DNA of 64,000 nucleotides from Mesodorylaimus sp. YZB2_4 (lineage: Eukaryota; Nematoda; Enoplea; Dorylaimida; Dorylaimidae): NCBI GenBank assembly GCA_030248295.1, contig JASANH010000666.1, positions 62,001 to 126,000 of the forward strand. Direction: 5' to 3'. Both the position numbers and the translations under genes were made by a program. The notes beneath the pieces are model-generated. The model was not told the DNA's origin. It saw only the letters and a program-made list of their open reading frames with translations, and did no database searches. Shown one piece after another: positions 44,145-54,314 of the stretch (the stretch's first letter is position 1; the number at the start of each line of letters is the position of its first letter).

Positions 44145-45076
44145 GAAAATGAGTATAAAAATGGAAGGAAGCGCTTGCTGGTGCATGGAAGACGAGAAGA
44201 CAGCTCAGGTAAATTATAGCGGGATTATGGTGACACCTATTCTCAATAGGTTCTTTTTAGGGCGTCCTCTACGAGCAGCTACAATCAGTTCGGGCGACTC
44301 TGGTTGACAAGATGGATATGGTTCCATTGGTCTTTGGCTCAAACAAAGCTCTCGCCAGCATAGCCGTGATGCGACCATCGACATTAGAAAACCTCGCTTT
44401 AGCCGATGACCTGAAGCGGCGGCAGGTCGAGCAATATGGTCAGTTGTATTTGGACGAAGTCAGTTTATTCTGTTCCAAGTACCCGCTAGCTCCGAGGGAT
44501 GTCCTGACGCGAGATCAAGTACTGAAAAAGCGACCATCAACGAAGCCGCTGGCTAAAATTCGAATCGAGGTATGCTCACTGAAGGCTTGGAATCAGCTGG
44601 GAAGGCCTTAGCAACGCGATGTCACGAGTGACCGACGAGACACGGGATAGTGGCACTTTCCACCCTCCTGAAACAGTGGTTGGTACCTCGCTAGCGGGTT
44701 TAAATCACACGCCTCGGCCCTAAGGAAGTGAGAACCATGCCTTTAAGGAATGCAGGACCTGTTGGCCGGGAGCGGGAATGCATTACCCACTTTGTTGTAG
44801 GATGTAGCTTTGAACTACGCAGTAGTTACAATCGCGATTTTATAGGTGCCACATGCTGCTGTTGCAACAGAAGAGGCAGCTGCGAACAGAGCACAAAAAC
44901 GGCCAGCATCGCAGGAATGGACATCACCGCCTCTGCCATCTAGAAGTCGTGTCGAATATGGCGTGCCATGGCCCATGGTTTACACCCAGCGTAAGCTAAC
45001 CGATTTTTTTAAGCTGGTTCAGCAACCGAACAAGAAGCAGCGAAGGATTACCGAGTTTTTCGTCAAATTGGCATAG
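44145..45076 (+). CDS. WRN/RecQ-like helicase, 3' exons: HRDC domain and two PIP boxes
   Basis: Exons 44,145-44,208, 44,261-44,569 and 44,846-45,076 join in phase at canonical sites. The second exon encodes a complete HRDC domain, from GVLYEQLQSVRATLVDKMDM through LASIAVMRPSTLENLALADD to YGQLYLDEVSLFC. Its KMD.P...NK.L..MA.MRPTT-like core is closest in pattern to the WRN HRDC module, which helps RecQ helicases bind branched DNA. The last exon has a disordered stretch, then QRKLTDFF and QRRITEFF, two PCNA-interacting (PIP, QxxLxxFF) boxes 20 residues apart, ending VKLA plus TAG. A polyadenylation signal AATAAA follows at 45,228. The helicase core and RQC region are not found in this window. 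A coding-like exon (about 43,921-43,982) precedes it but does not fit in phase. EXOSC10-type nucleases also carry HRDC but lack PIP boxes. Confidence 0.75.
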
Positions 45077-45227
45077 ACCTGCAGGTGACCAGTGCTGGGG
45101 GATTTGATTTCAGACTTTCTATTGTGTTTGAACTTATCATGCGCGCAATTTAAGAATGCTTCAATCTTTTCTATGTAACTTGTATCCTACACGTGTTTGT
45201 AAATAGTGGGCTGCTTGCGTATGATGG

Positions 45228-45233
45228 AATAAA
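45228..45233 (+). terminator. Polyadenylation signal AATAAA of the HRDC gene
   Basis: AATAAA 152 bp after the TAG stop of the HRDC/PIP-box gene, followed within 130 bp by the start of the next gene in the same orientation. Confidence 0.6.
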
Positions 45234-45369
45234 AGTTTCAGACATTTGATGTGTTTACGACTAGATGAAAGCTGCGACGAGTCGCCTGTTGTACCCTGTA
45301 TTAGCTGAACCTATGTGAATAGAAGCATGCTTGCTCTGATATCAACTTCTAATTGTTTTCTTTTAGATA

Positions 45370-46834
45370 ATGGCGACTGAACAAAAAATTGAAGAAGTGA
45401 GTAATTCGAGCGTGCCGCCACCGCCAGAAATCGTGGAAGTGGTCGAGGAGGAGGTAAGTTATTTGCCTTTCTTGCTGCTTTAGGGTTCAGGCGATTGTGC
45501 AAAATAAGAAATAGCTGGGCAGCGCGAGATAGTGCGAAAAGCTGAACAAGAAACTGGCAGGGAAACCTGTGCACCCTGTACTGCATTTTTGCCGCCTCAT
45601 GTAACCCCCCGCCTGGTAGGCCATGGCGAGTGGGAGAGAGTAATCGATACTCTCCCCTGGCTGGGAAACGTCAACCCCTCGGGTTGATGTTGCAGCCGTA
45701 GGTATAGTCGCACGACTATCCTGCTCCAGTCGGAGTTTTTGTCCCGCCGACTTCGGTCGGCCGCCTCCCTTCTACGCCTGCCAGGCCTGGTTACACTCAT
45801 TTTCTGTAATGCCGATTTCAGGAGCGGGCGACTGGTCGTAAGGTGCAGGCCAGTCGACCCACCAACGACCTATGCCGTGTCTTCTCTGACATGTGCTGCA
45901 TCAACGTCGGAGATTTGGACTCGCGAGACCGGGTAAGATCCAGAAGGCTTGCTTTTTTTCATGCTGACGAAATCTTATGTTTCTAGGCGTGGTCATTTGA
46001 AATAGGTGGGGACTACGACCTGGAGCCGGGCAACGAAGAAGATGAGGAAGGGGAAGAGCCGGAGAAGCAGAAGAAGGAGAAATTGTGGCAACGCCGGCTC
46101 CGTCGAACGATGTTGGAGGACCACTACTGGTCGTGGATGAACGGCACACGCGTTGCGAAACCAACGCCCACCGACAAACTGTGGGCCGCCGTCGAGGACG
46201 CCAGTGATCGCATCCTGGAACCATTGGGGGCGTGGCAGTCCGAATCGCGCCCGCTTGCCTCGGCTTTGCTGCTCGCCATGGGCTACAAAGTCGGCGGCGG
46301 TTTGGGTCGCTACGGGCAAGGCATCGTGTCGCCTATCGAATCGATACCAAGCTCGAATGCGGCCCAGCGCGAGAAGGCTCTATATCGGCCACGCCCCCTG
46401 TTTGCAGAAGCGACGGCGCGTCCAATTTTGGTAAGAGCATCTGTTTCACGATAAGACCAGTGGGTCACTTGGTTGTGTGCAATCCTTGCGTCATTACAGG
46501 CGAGGATCGTGGCCAACATAGCGGAGAGGGAGGCGAAGAAGAAGGCTAAGAAGGAGGAGGAGGAGTTGGCGAAGGAGAAGAAAAAGTTGGCGAAGGAGGA
46601 GGAGGAGTTGGCGAAGGAGGAAGCGGCCTTGTTTCAGGCGGTGAGGGCTCTTTTCACATCACCAAGGTAGGAGCTTCTATTTTCGCTTGCCACTTATAGC
46701 TGGCGGCGTCAGCTTGCGTATCGTACTGCAAGCGATGCAAGGCGGACGTCAACGACCATCAGACGTCGTCCCACCAGGAGTGGTGGGACAGCCTGCAGCC
46801 AGCGACGCGTGCGGCGCTGTGCAAGCGTAAGTGA
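45370..46834 (+). CDS. G-patch domain protein, five exons, intact (304 aa)
   Basis: Exons 45,370-45,453, 45,822-45,932, 45,987-46,430, 46,500-46,640 and 46,700-46,834 all join in phase 0 at GT...AG sites and give 304 residues without a stop. The start MATEQKIEEV follows a ttttag, a possible trans- or 5'-UTR splice acceptor. Order: acidic/Pro N-terminus; exon-2 module (ERATGRKVQASR to NVGDLDSRDR); acidic GNEEDEEGEE; basic helix; G-patch at about residues 150-180 (ALLLAMGYKVGGGLGRYGQG then IVSPIES); Lys/Glu coiled coil (KKEEEELAKEKKK); and a C-terminal CKRCKADVNDHQTSSH, a C-X2-C-X6-H-X4-H finger. G-patch proteins bind RNA or activate DEAH helicases in splicing. The G-patch plus coiled coil recalls ZGPAT, but no CCCH finger is seen, so the subfamily is open. 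Confidence 0.85.
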
Positions 46835-46989
46835 TTGGCCGGGGAAACAAAGTGGGAGGGGGGGATAAGTTAGTCGAGTTGGTTTGGGAAAAATTTTTTT
46901 GTGTGACAAGGGAGAAAAATTTATATTTGTGCCAGTGCCGCGTTGTAAATATTATTTGTGCCATTGATTAGGAAAAAACTTATATTTGT

Positions 46990-47150
46990 GCCATTGATTT
47001 TCTTTGTATATAAGCGCCGTAATCCACCAGTGTCTGTAATTATGCACATTACATTATTTATTTGTACAGTAACTTATTTGTACAGTGCCTTGCTATTGAT
47101 TTCCTTTGTATATAAGCGCCGTAATCTACTCGTGTCTGTAATTATGTACA
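46990..47150. repeat. About 100-bp imperfect direct duplication before the minisatellite
   Basis: The word ttctttgtatataagcgccgtaatc (with small changes) occurs near 46,999 and 47,100, followed each time by gtgtctgtaattatg.acat. Copies are about 100 bp apart and contain a TATATAA. Confidence 0.65.
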
Positions 47151-47177
47151 TTTACTCTGGTGAAACACTAAAAAATC

Positions 47178-47533
47178 TACAACACAGGTGGGCACAAAAT
47201 TCATGGAATATACAACACAGGTGGGCACAAAATTCATGGAATATACAACACAGGTGGGCACAAAATTCATGGAATATACAACACAGGTGGGCACAAAATT
47301 CATAGAATATACAACACAGGTGGGCACAAAATTCATGGAATATACAACACAGGTGGGCACGAAATTCATGGAATATACAACACAGGTGGGCACAAAATTC
47401 ATGGAATATACAACACAGGTGGGCACAAAATTCATGGAATATACAACACAGGTGGGCACAAAATTCATGGAGTATACAACACAGGTGGGCACAAAATTCA
47501 TGGAATATACAACACAGGTGGGCACAAAATTCA
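47178..47533. repeat. 33-bp minisatellite, about 10.7 copies
   Basis: Unit: GTGGGCACAAAATTCATGGA followed by ATATACAACACAG. Copies are almost identical (single changes such as catagaat, cacgaaat and ggagtat). Because 33 is divisible by 3 and the unit lacks stops in several frames, long open frames exist on both strands (plus VGTKFMEYTTQ; minus MNFVPTCVVYS and HEFCAHLCCIF). The array lies between the ends of two converging genes; a coding role is unlikely. Confidence 0.92.
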
Positions 47534-47634
47534 TACGCAACAAAAAAGGCAATAGTGGAACAATGTACAACACGAGTGGGCAAATGACGAAATCAAAACG
47601 TGTGTATGCGAGTCATTTCGTATCACAGCTCTTT

Positions 47635-49528
47635 CTATAAGCCCATGCACTGCTCAATCGATCGATTGTTGACAGGCTGATGCTGCACCAACCAATGATT
47701 GTGGTAAGCAACGAAAAAATGCTGAAAGCACAGGCACTCTTCGCAGTGCACGCATCAAATAAAAGCGGGCTGTGGTCCGCACGACTGGCGTCTGCACTGG
47801 TCCAAGGTTGGCGGGAAAAGAATTTCATTGGCCGTCTCGAATTGCGGCGGCCGCTCGAAACGCAGACCTAAAGAGGAGTACAGAGTATTCTTACAGCCTT
47901 GACACGTGCACGAACCTCCTTACCTGACGCATAAAACGCGTATTGACCCATCGGTGCGAAACGGGGGCGCTCGAACATGTGATGTACCAGGGACTGGATC
48001 TTAATTACGTTGTCACGTTGGTACAGGTTGATGTGGAGCTGCCGGCATTGCGCATGATCGTAGAATCGCCGAACAACGCCTTTCCATTGCCGATTGTAAT
48101 AAACATCAAGTGGCTGCGTTGTGGCTGTTGCGCCGGGTGGTATGACCATGCGCTTGACTTGGAAACCAAGATTGTAAGCCGGTTCGTCATCTGGCTCCAC
48201 CTTGTGCTCCGTTTGACCACCCCACGAATCGAGTAGCAGCAGACAGTCGCCTGTTAGCGCCGGCGACAAACGGTATTCCAAGTACCGATCGAATAGACTG
48301 CTTGTCAGTTTTCCTGACGCGCTGCACGTAACTTGGAACCAGGAGAACGCAAAAAATAAGATGAACGTCATCAAAGAAGGATATAAAACATACTTTGACA
48401 TTGGGGGCCCGAAAATATGTCTTCTCGATCTTCGGGCCCATCTTCCCAGTCGTTTCCTGGAGGCACAGATATAACGGTGACAACAACTTGCCCGACGACG
48501 TTAAAGCAGGCTGCACCGTGTACGAGTGGGTCGTCTTGTTCATCGATCTGATCGACAATGCTGTGTCTTTTTCCCCTGTTAAAACGAAACGCAGATATTT
48601 TAAAAGTACAGCAGATGATAGGGACAGAATGCCCACCTTTCCACGTTAGCGTTCGACCACTAAAGTACTCGTACAGATAACCAGATTGATCAGTATTTAT
48701 GACCAAATCCGGGTCATAGTTGGCGAGCTCGCCCAGGGCCTCGAGGCGGAACTCCCACGCGGCTTCCTCCATTTCCACCGCCTTCCGCACCTTCGCGTCA
48801 GACCAAACCTTGGTCACCTAAAACAAGAACAACCTATACAAACGCATCTTTGCTTCGCAGCTAGAATTACGTACCTTTCGGCTGCAAATATTGTTACGCC
48901 GTTTCCAGTTCTGGGCCCAGTAATTGCTTAATGGGGTCTTGCTTGACTCGTGATCCAAGCCCTCTTCGGCCGAGGCTTCTCTCGCCCACTGCACCACGTC
49001 ACGATCACGCACCGTCAATTTCAGCGCGCGTGCCTCGTCAAATCGTTGCTGCACCTTGTCATTGACGGCTTGCCACTTCATTTTTCGCGTGCCACCAGCG
49101 GCAACCTGCTTTCGGAACCGCCGCAGCTGCTTCTGATCTAGGCCCCGGAAATTGCGCTGTATACTCGGAAACTTGTAGTTCGGGTGGGCGTCGCAGAATG
49201 CTATCAACTTTTTCTTTTTTTCCCAGGTCCATTCACTGTCCTTGGCCTTCTTTTTTTCTGGCTTGTAGTCGCTGTCGCTCCCTTTGGACCCGTTCTCGCT
49301 GTCTTCTTCTGATTCGGGCTGATTTTTCTCCATGGGCTGTACTTCGACCATTTCTTCCACAATATCCAAGCAATGATCGCCACCTTTATCTTTCTCGACT
49401 ACAATGCGGCATTTTGAAAACCCATAGTCACGGGAGATATCGGTCAGCAGGTCGCCCACAGTTATGCTAGTGTCCACCTAGATTAGGGCCACCTCACCAT
49501 TTCCGCTAACGTTAACGCATAATTTCAT
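47635..49528 (-). pseudogene. jerky/pogo-type transposase-derived gene, five exons, two nonsense codons
   Basis: Minus-strand exons: 49,528-48,875 (MKLCVNVSGNGEVALI, TAG, VDTSITVGDLL, acidic linker, then a CENP-B/Tc5-type HTH with RDVVQWAREASAEEG and NWKRRNNICSRK); 48,817-48,637 (PDLVINTDQSGYLYEYFSG, first catalytic Asp); 48,575-48,394 (THSYTVQPALTSSGKLLSPL); about 48,330-47,935 (SGKLTSSLFDRYLEYRL, LLLLDSWGGQTEH with the second Asp, then ATTQPLDVYYNRQW); and about 47,877-47,635 (ERPPQFETANEI, CRRQSCGPQPAFI, TGA, CVHCEECLCFQHFF). Introns are 55-75 bp with GT...AG ends; the phase at the third junction is not clean. The C-terminal Cys/His tail is a zinc-binding module typical of this insect/nematode jerky-like family. 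Two nonsense codons (49,480 and about 47,760) suggest recent loss of function. Confidence 0.8.
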
Positions 49529-50234
49529 TTTTTCTGATCTAAAAAGCAAGCAGCACATGATTTACTCCCCAAAAATCTCAATTTCTTGCATAAGCTCCCT
49601 CAAAACCCATGAACCTTCATTTTTTAAACCAGACCCCAGCCCTAGAAAATATGAGAAAAAACTGGTTCAAGAACAAGAGCGAATCATGGCAGGACAAATA
49701 TGCACTGGTTATCAGGTGAAGGTTAGACACAATACATCATGCAAAACACGAACACACACGGCCTAACCATCACTGTATCTCATAGAACTAGTCAGACAAG
49801 ATGAACGATGTCTCTAGGCAAATGGTCAGGATCCATTTAATTGCTGAATGAATTATGCTGAATATCTTATTAGGGAAAATGTCATCCTGGCGCCAATTTA
49901 AACCTGAAGATAAGAAGTTCTCTCGATTGACTATATCACACTGGCACATCATTCATCGGATATGCAGCTTTGGCATGATAGTCAAGCCTGCATAATCTAA
50001 ATCGCTACCTATCGCTGTATGTCTGGCACAAACTTTTCAGCAACTTCATTCCTGCTTCAAAAAGAAGCATGGAAGCCACCATCAGACTAACGACCTGAAC
50101 AAGCGTCTTTAACAAATTTAGGGTATTTCGACTTACCTCACATGTTCATCATCATCATGTTCATGTTTTACCACATCACCAAACGCTTATGCGCACTCGA
50201 GGGTGAAGGGACACATTTTACACGAAATGATTTA
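49529..50234. other. Gene-free interval
   Basis: AT-rich with no frame longer than about 70 codons that looks coding, and no long repeats noticed. Confidence 0.4.
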
Positions 50235-50315
50235 CTGGCCCGCGAGTCGAACACTCGCCCGTAACTGCGCACCTGGCGTGAGAGGCAGACGCCTAACCCA
50301 CCAGGCCACGAGGCC
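50235..50315 (-). tRNA. tRNA-like sequence, probably a pseudogene or SINE head
   Basis: On the minus strand the segment has an A-box-like TGGCCTGGTGGGTTAGGC and a B-box GTGTTCGACTC inside a perfect 5-bp T-stem (GCGAG / CTCGC) with a 7-base loop. A D-stem GCCT/AGGC is also present. The candidate anticodon loop CTCTCAC would read CTC (Glu). The anticodon stem and acceptor stem pair poorly and the region between anticodon and T arms is long, so a functional tRNA is unlikely. Internal RNA polymerase III promoter boxes make a tRNA-derived SINE the best alternative. Confidence 0.45.
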
Positions 50316-51693
50316 GGTGGGTTGGACCTTACTGCCCTATGGGCGATGGGCGTCGCGCAGCCCTGCACTGAATTGTCCACCAGTGCGTCCGACATGTATA
50401 TGGGCACATATGCCAGCACTTTCACCCATTCCATTAGCCTGTCCTACCACCTGGCTGGAGCTATATGGGATTCAGCGAGCGGGTCGACCAGTAGCTCGTC
50501 TCGATTACTGACGTGAGGCTTGCCAGCTCCCTTTCCATTTTGTTAACTGGGTTATTAATATCCTAACTAGTCCCCAAATCGACAAGCTATCTTTCGTTTT
50601 TGTTCCACTGGTTTCAAACTGACCACTGCCTCCTTCGGAGCTGGTTGGTCCAGTAAGACAGGTATCATTCGATCGACGCGATGGCCTTCGCAATAGTACC
50701 TACAGCACTACTTCCAGGAGGTCAGGATTAGCGCGTTCCTCCACTTTCACCAGAGGAACGCCGCGCGCGACGGTTTCTTTGGAGAAGCTGCCACTGCTTG
50801 TAGCGAGATAAGCGTTGTGGAAGCGTTTAGCAGCAGAGAGAATGATCGAACCGACTGCTCTGGTCGGCCGACGACGAGAGACTGAGTATAGACAAACTTC
50901 GTTACACTGTCTTTACAGACAAAGGTAAGCAGGCGACCTCTCTGGTCGGAGACAGAACGAAGAGTGAGCCACAGGAGAGCGAACTAGGCATAAAAGAGGA
51001 AAAGAGTCAAATCGTAAAGTCACGGATCGACGTTGCTTCTCCTGGGCTGTAATGTGAGCGTTGAATCCATCGCGCTCCGTCGCGACACTGCTTATTCATT
51101 ATTGCTCGAATTGAACCCATATGAGCGTCACACGTCCGTTATTGGTCGAGTGGACGGAATCCGCCTACAAAGACCAACACAAACCCCCGACAGGGATTCG
51201 GGAAGCCCTTCTGGGCTCTGCTACTGTAAGCTTAAACTCCTTTTTGCTCGCTTCACCCGTGACTTTGCTCATTTTCCCCTTCAAAGTAAAATCGGACTGA
51301 ATAGGACCGAAGTTTTTCTCTTGTGTCCGTCTTCCGCGACAACGAGCGCCCTCGCTGCGTCGTAAGCGCCCCAACACCTCAATCGTTTGTTCAGTCACAT
51401 CTTCGAGGACAAAAAAATTCCAATCTGTCTTCTGCTAGCCCCATGTTTTCACTAACTACAAACGTTCCTTCGCCACTTCGGCCACCCATCGACACCATTC
51501 AGCTTCACCACTGCCGCAATTATCTACACGCAAACCTCGCGCCACGATGAAACCCAAGCTGCTTATTTACTGCATACGCGCTAAAACCAACAAGTTCCAC
51601 GTCAGTTAGTACCAAGAAAAACCACGAGAACAACGCCTGAATTAAACACCACCTGCTCTCCACCAGCTTCCACACCATTCTCAGACAGCCAAA
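50316..51693. other. Gene-poor interval following the tRNA-like sequence
   Basis: GC-richer than its surroundings at 50,320-50,480 (may be the body of a tRNA-derived SINE), then mixed sequence. Open frames such as 51,033-51,365 lack recognisable features. Confidence 0.35.
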
Positions 51694-51955
51694 ATGACGA
51701 AACTACCCATATCACCAATAACCGACAACGACGACGACCCTCCGACTGTACGTTCACCCGCTCGCATACGATCATCTACCAACGTTTCATCTAGATGAAG
51801 ACGAAAACGTTGAACTATGTCCTTTTGCCAACATGATGCTGTCACCACTCGAAAAAACGGACTGGCAACCTGGACCAATGAACCGCACTCCTCTCAACAA
51901 CGGTAAGGCGCTCCCGGGTCTAAATTGGGGTCGCATAAATGCATTTCCCAAGTAG
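51694..51955 (+). pseudogene. Short acidic/Pro-rich ORF with a +1 frameshift
   Basis: Starts MTKLPISPITDNDDDPPTVR, runs to SSTNVSS, then continues after a one-base shift near 51,795 as DEDENVELCPFANMMLSPLE and KTDWQPGPMNRTPLNN before TAG at 51,953. The two halves have coherent, protein-like composition, so a single frameshifted ORF is more likely than chance. No family recognised. Confidence 0.4.
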
Positions 51956-52171
51956 TGAATTTGGGTTATCTCCGTTAATTGTTCTTATGAACTGCAAGAA
52001 CAAAAATCCTATTTTACTGATCTTTGTTACAAGTCACCCGCCTGCAAAAAGGCAGGCGTTTTGAATCCTCAAAGTAAACCATGCGCTCAGTTTTTCTCGG
52101 GGTAGTTGTACGGAATTGCTACTTTCTGTCCGCATTGCGTGAAGACTCCAACTTCCCATGTAAAATAACAT

Positions 52172-52519
52172 TTGTTCAGATCCGCTTGTCCAAACAATGA
52201 CCATGAAAGAACTCGCAGCACGAATATTTGCCAAAAGCAATCCCACAAGATCATCAGCTCGCCCAATTATCCTTCCCAATGTACAGTAGATCGCTATTGG
52301 CCCCATAATTTTATTGCGTCAATAAAAAAAATGTTTAATTTTGAGATAGACGCTACTGATGATGAGGTTAAAGAAACTGAAGGTACTTATCTTGTTTTTG
52401 ACTATGCTTATAAGCCATCAGATTTTATCGAGGAAATGTTCAGTGGAGCTAGCAAGGCGCCGTTCAGTGAAAGCTTGATGCTCCCTTTGTCTGGCCTCGT
52501 TGTGATTCCAGCTCGTTGA
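52172..52519 (+). CDS. Hypothetical ORF, 115 codons
   Basis: The second half (MFNFEIDATDDEVKETEG, FDYAYKPSDFIEEMFSGASK) has an acidic, protein-like composition. It could be a terminal exon, with the upstream half spurious. No domain recognised. Confidence 0.3.
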   Translation: MFRSACPNNDHERTRSTNICQKQSHKIISSPNYPSQCTVDRYWPHNFIASIKKMFNFEIDATDDEVKETEGTYLVFDYAYKPSDFIEEMFSGASKAPFSESLMLPLSGLVVIPAR

Positions 52520-53834
52520 TACCGCAAGCGTTTTTTGTGAGGGAATTATTGACGGCTTTTGGATAAGTGCTGAAGGTTTTGTGAACGTTTTAAGGGTCAC
52601 GTGCGACGGGATTTACCTTGAGCGTCTGGCAGTCCTGATTTGAAGTTGAGCAATAAAGTTCTGCCGCTGTGATTTCTTGACGGCACGTCGGTGGCAACGT
52701 GTCAGGTAATGTGTGCGAGAGGCAGCATTTCTATTCGGGGAGAAAGGGTCGGATATGCAACGTCAGAAGAGGTGAGAGGCGCTGTTTTGTTTTGCTAAAT
52801 TTGATAATTTCAAAATTTTAGTTTTTTCTGCCAAACAGGTCGCACATTTTAGTTGTGAACGCCTTCCTGCTGCTCCGTTAGCGCTGTCCTGACTGCAAGT
52901 CACGCAAGTAGCCCACTGATTCATACGGCAATCCACGACTGAACTGTCGACAATAAGATCTCCAACATCTTAAACAATTCGGATTATTGAAGCTTCCGGA
53001 AAACGGAGATCAGTTATTTGTGGACGTAGCCTTTCATTTATCTTTTGCTCTTTATTGCGCGTCCTTGTTTCACTCGATTTTAATCATGTGTGCAAATAGT
53101 TAGGACTTCTGCACAGAAAAAAGTACATATGCTGTATTCATTTTCTCATAAGTTTAGCGAAAGCAAAATCACCTCCGAAAAATATCACCTCAGATAACCT
53201 TCCGCATCAGCCCATACTTCTTGATAAAAATTTTTAGTTTAGCACTCAAAAAAGAACACGTATCCACGAGACGAATAAACAAGATGACTGTATGGCAAAC
53301 CAGATGTACCCATTTGCACCGTCGTAGTGGCAGTGGATCCGCAAAAACCAGTGAAAATATTAGCCGTGTCAAGTTTGAAAGCAATCCACAAATCGTAATC
53401 TCTGCCACCTGTCATCGACGAACACCATGAGGCTAACACAAGAATTCGCTGGTGATTCAGAATTTCGGGGCGTTCTATTTTATGAATATGGCCGTCTTTC
53501 CGAAGCGCACCTTAAAAGTTGATTGTTTATGAGCCACTACAGTCGTAGGCCAACCGAACAGCGATTCTTACTCATCAACAACGGCGAACGCGGGATTAGT
53601 ATGTTGTGGGGACATCAGAATGAGGTCAGGTCGAGTCCGAAATGAACAGAGGACCATGTGCAGTATATAGGAAGGCATTTTCAAGGGCCATCTCGGTTCA
53701 GCCAGCCTTTGCGGACAGCAAACCTATTTCGGCCATATCCCCTTCTGACTAGCAGCTGTCTTAGGCCATTGTTTCTTTTGGGCCAGTCCGGCTGATTCAA
53801 ATACAAAATATTTAGAGGATAAAAAAACACCCAC
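52520..53834. other. Interval without a supported gene
   Basis: Two overlapping minus-strand frames near 53,190-53,439 compete (one with FKLDTANIFTGFCGSTATTT) but neither has a recognisable domain. Remaining sequence has no long repeats. Confidence 0.35.
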
Positions 53835-54314
53835 TCATTTAAATCCGCCAGCTCCTTGCAACGCGACGAAGAGATTTCGCAGAAAATACTCGCAGTATTT
53901 TTGACGGTCGAGCCCATTCAAATGCAGGCGCTTTTGGGAGCTTATAACACGTATTTTCCCATTAAAAATTTGCGAAATCGACAAAATTATGTAAAGTTTT
54001 GTGATTTGTCCCTTGTCCTCTGTATCCGCACACAGATCACACAAAAGCCTGGCTGACTTGTCATAAGAGTTCTCACGCGGGAGATTCAAATGAAGAACGT
54101 TTCGGAAACTGGAAATGGTCCATTTGGACTCGATGTTGTCTCCGTTAGACTGGCAGGTCATGACCGAAAATCCTCTGTCATAGCACACCTGATCATTAGT
54201 TCTCATTCCGATTTTTCTGTCAGACAGTAGAAGTTTGTAGCCGGCCTTGACTTGCATGATCTCCATGCAAATCATAGAGACAAGGAGTACGAATAAGACT
54301 AATACGCGTGACAT
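53835..54314 (-). CDS. Small predicted secreted protein, 159 aa
   Basis: The frame starts MSRVLVLFVLLVSMICMEIM followed by QVKAGYKLLL, a classic signal peptide with a probable cleavage site near VKA. The mature part is rich in Cys (VCYDRGFSVMTCQS, LLCDLCADTEDK, YCEYF), suggesting disulfide bonds. It is uninterrupted to TAA. Sequence just upstream of the ATG is AT-rich with no convincing splice acceptor, so this may be a single-exon gene. It is not similar to any family that can be named; a second small secreted frame lies at 57,048-57,347 in the same orientation. Confidence 0.5.
   Translation of the reverse strand: MSRVLVLFVLLVSMICMEIMQVKAGYKLLLSDRKIGMRTNDQVCYDRGFSVMTCQSNGDNIESKWTISSFRNVLHLNLPRENSYDKSARLLCDLCADTEDKGQITKLYIILSISQIFNGKIRVISSQKRLHLNGLDRQKYCEYFLRNLFVALQGAGGFK

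Noticed and set aside
45901..46319. Two minus-strand frames over 100 codons opposite the G-patch gene
   Set aside because: Shadows of the GC-rich coding exon 3 on the plus strand.
47142..47583. Long open frames on both strands across the 33-bp repeats
   Set aside because: They arise because the repeat unit is a multiple of three without stops; three competing frames and no splice or start context argue against a protein.
52025..52065. Hairpin gcctgcaaaaaggcaggc as a possible terminator or histone-type 3' end
   Set aside because: No adjacent coding region ending there and no histone downstream-element context; a short chance hairpin is more likely.
53190..53439. Possible secreted or receptor-like protein on the minus strand
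   Set aside because: Two frames compete over the same DNA, neither with a start, signal peptide or domain that can be recognised.
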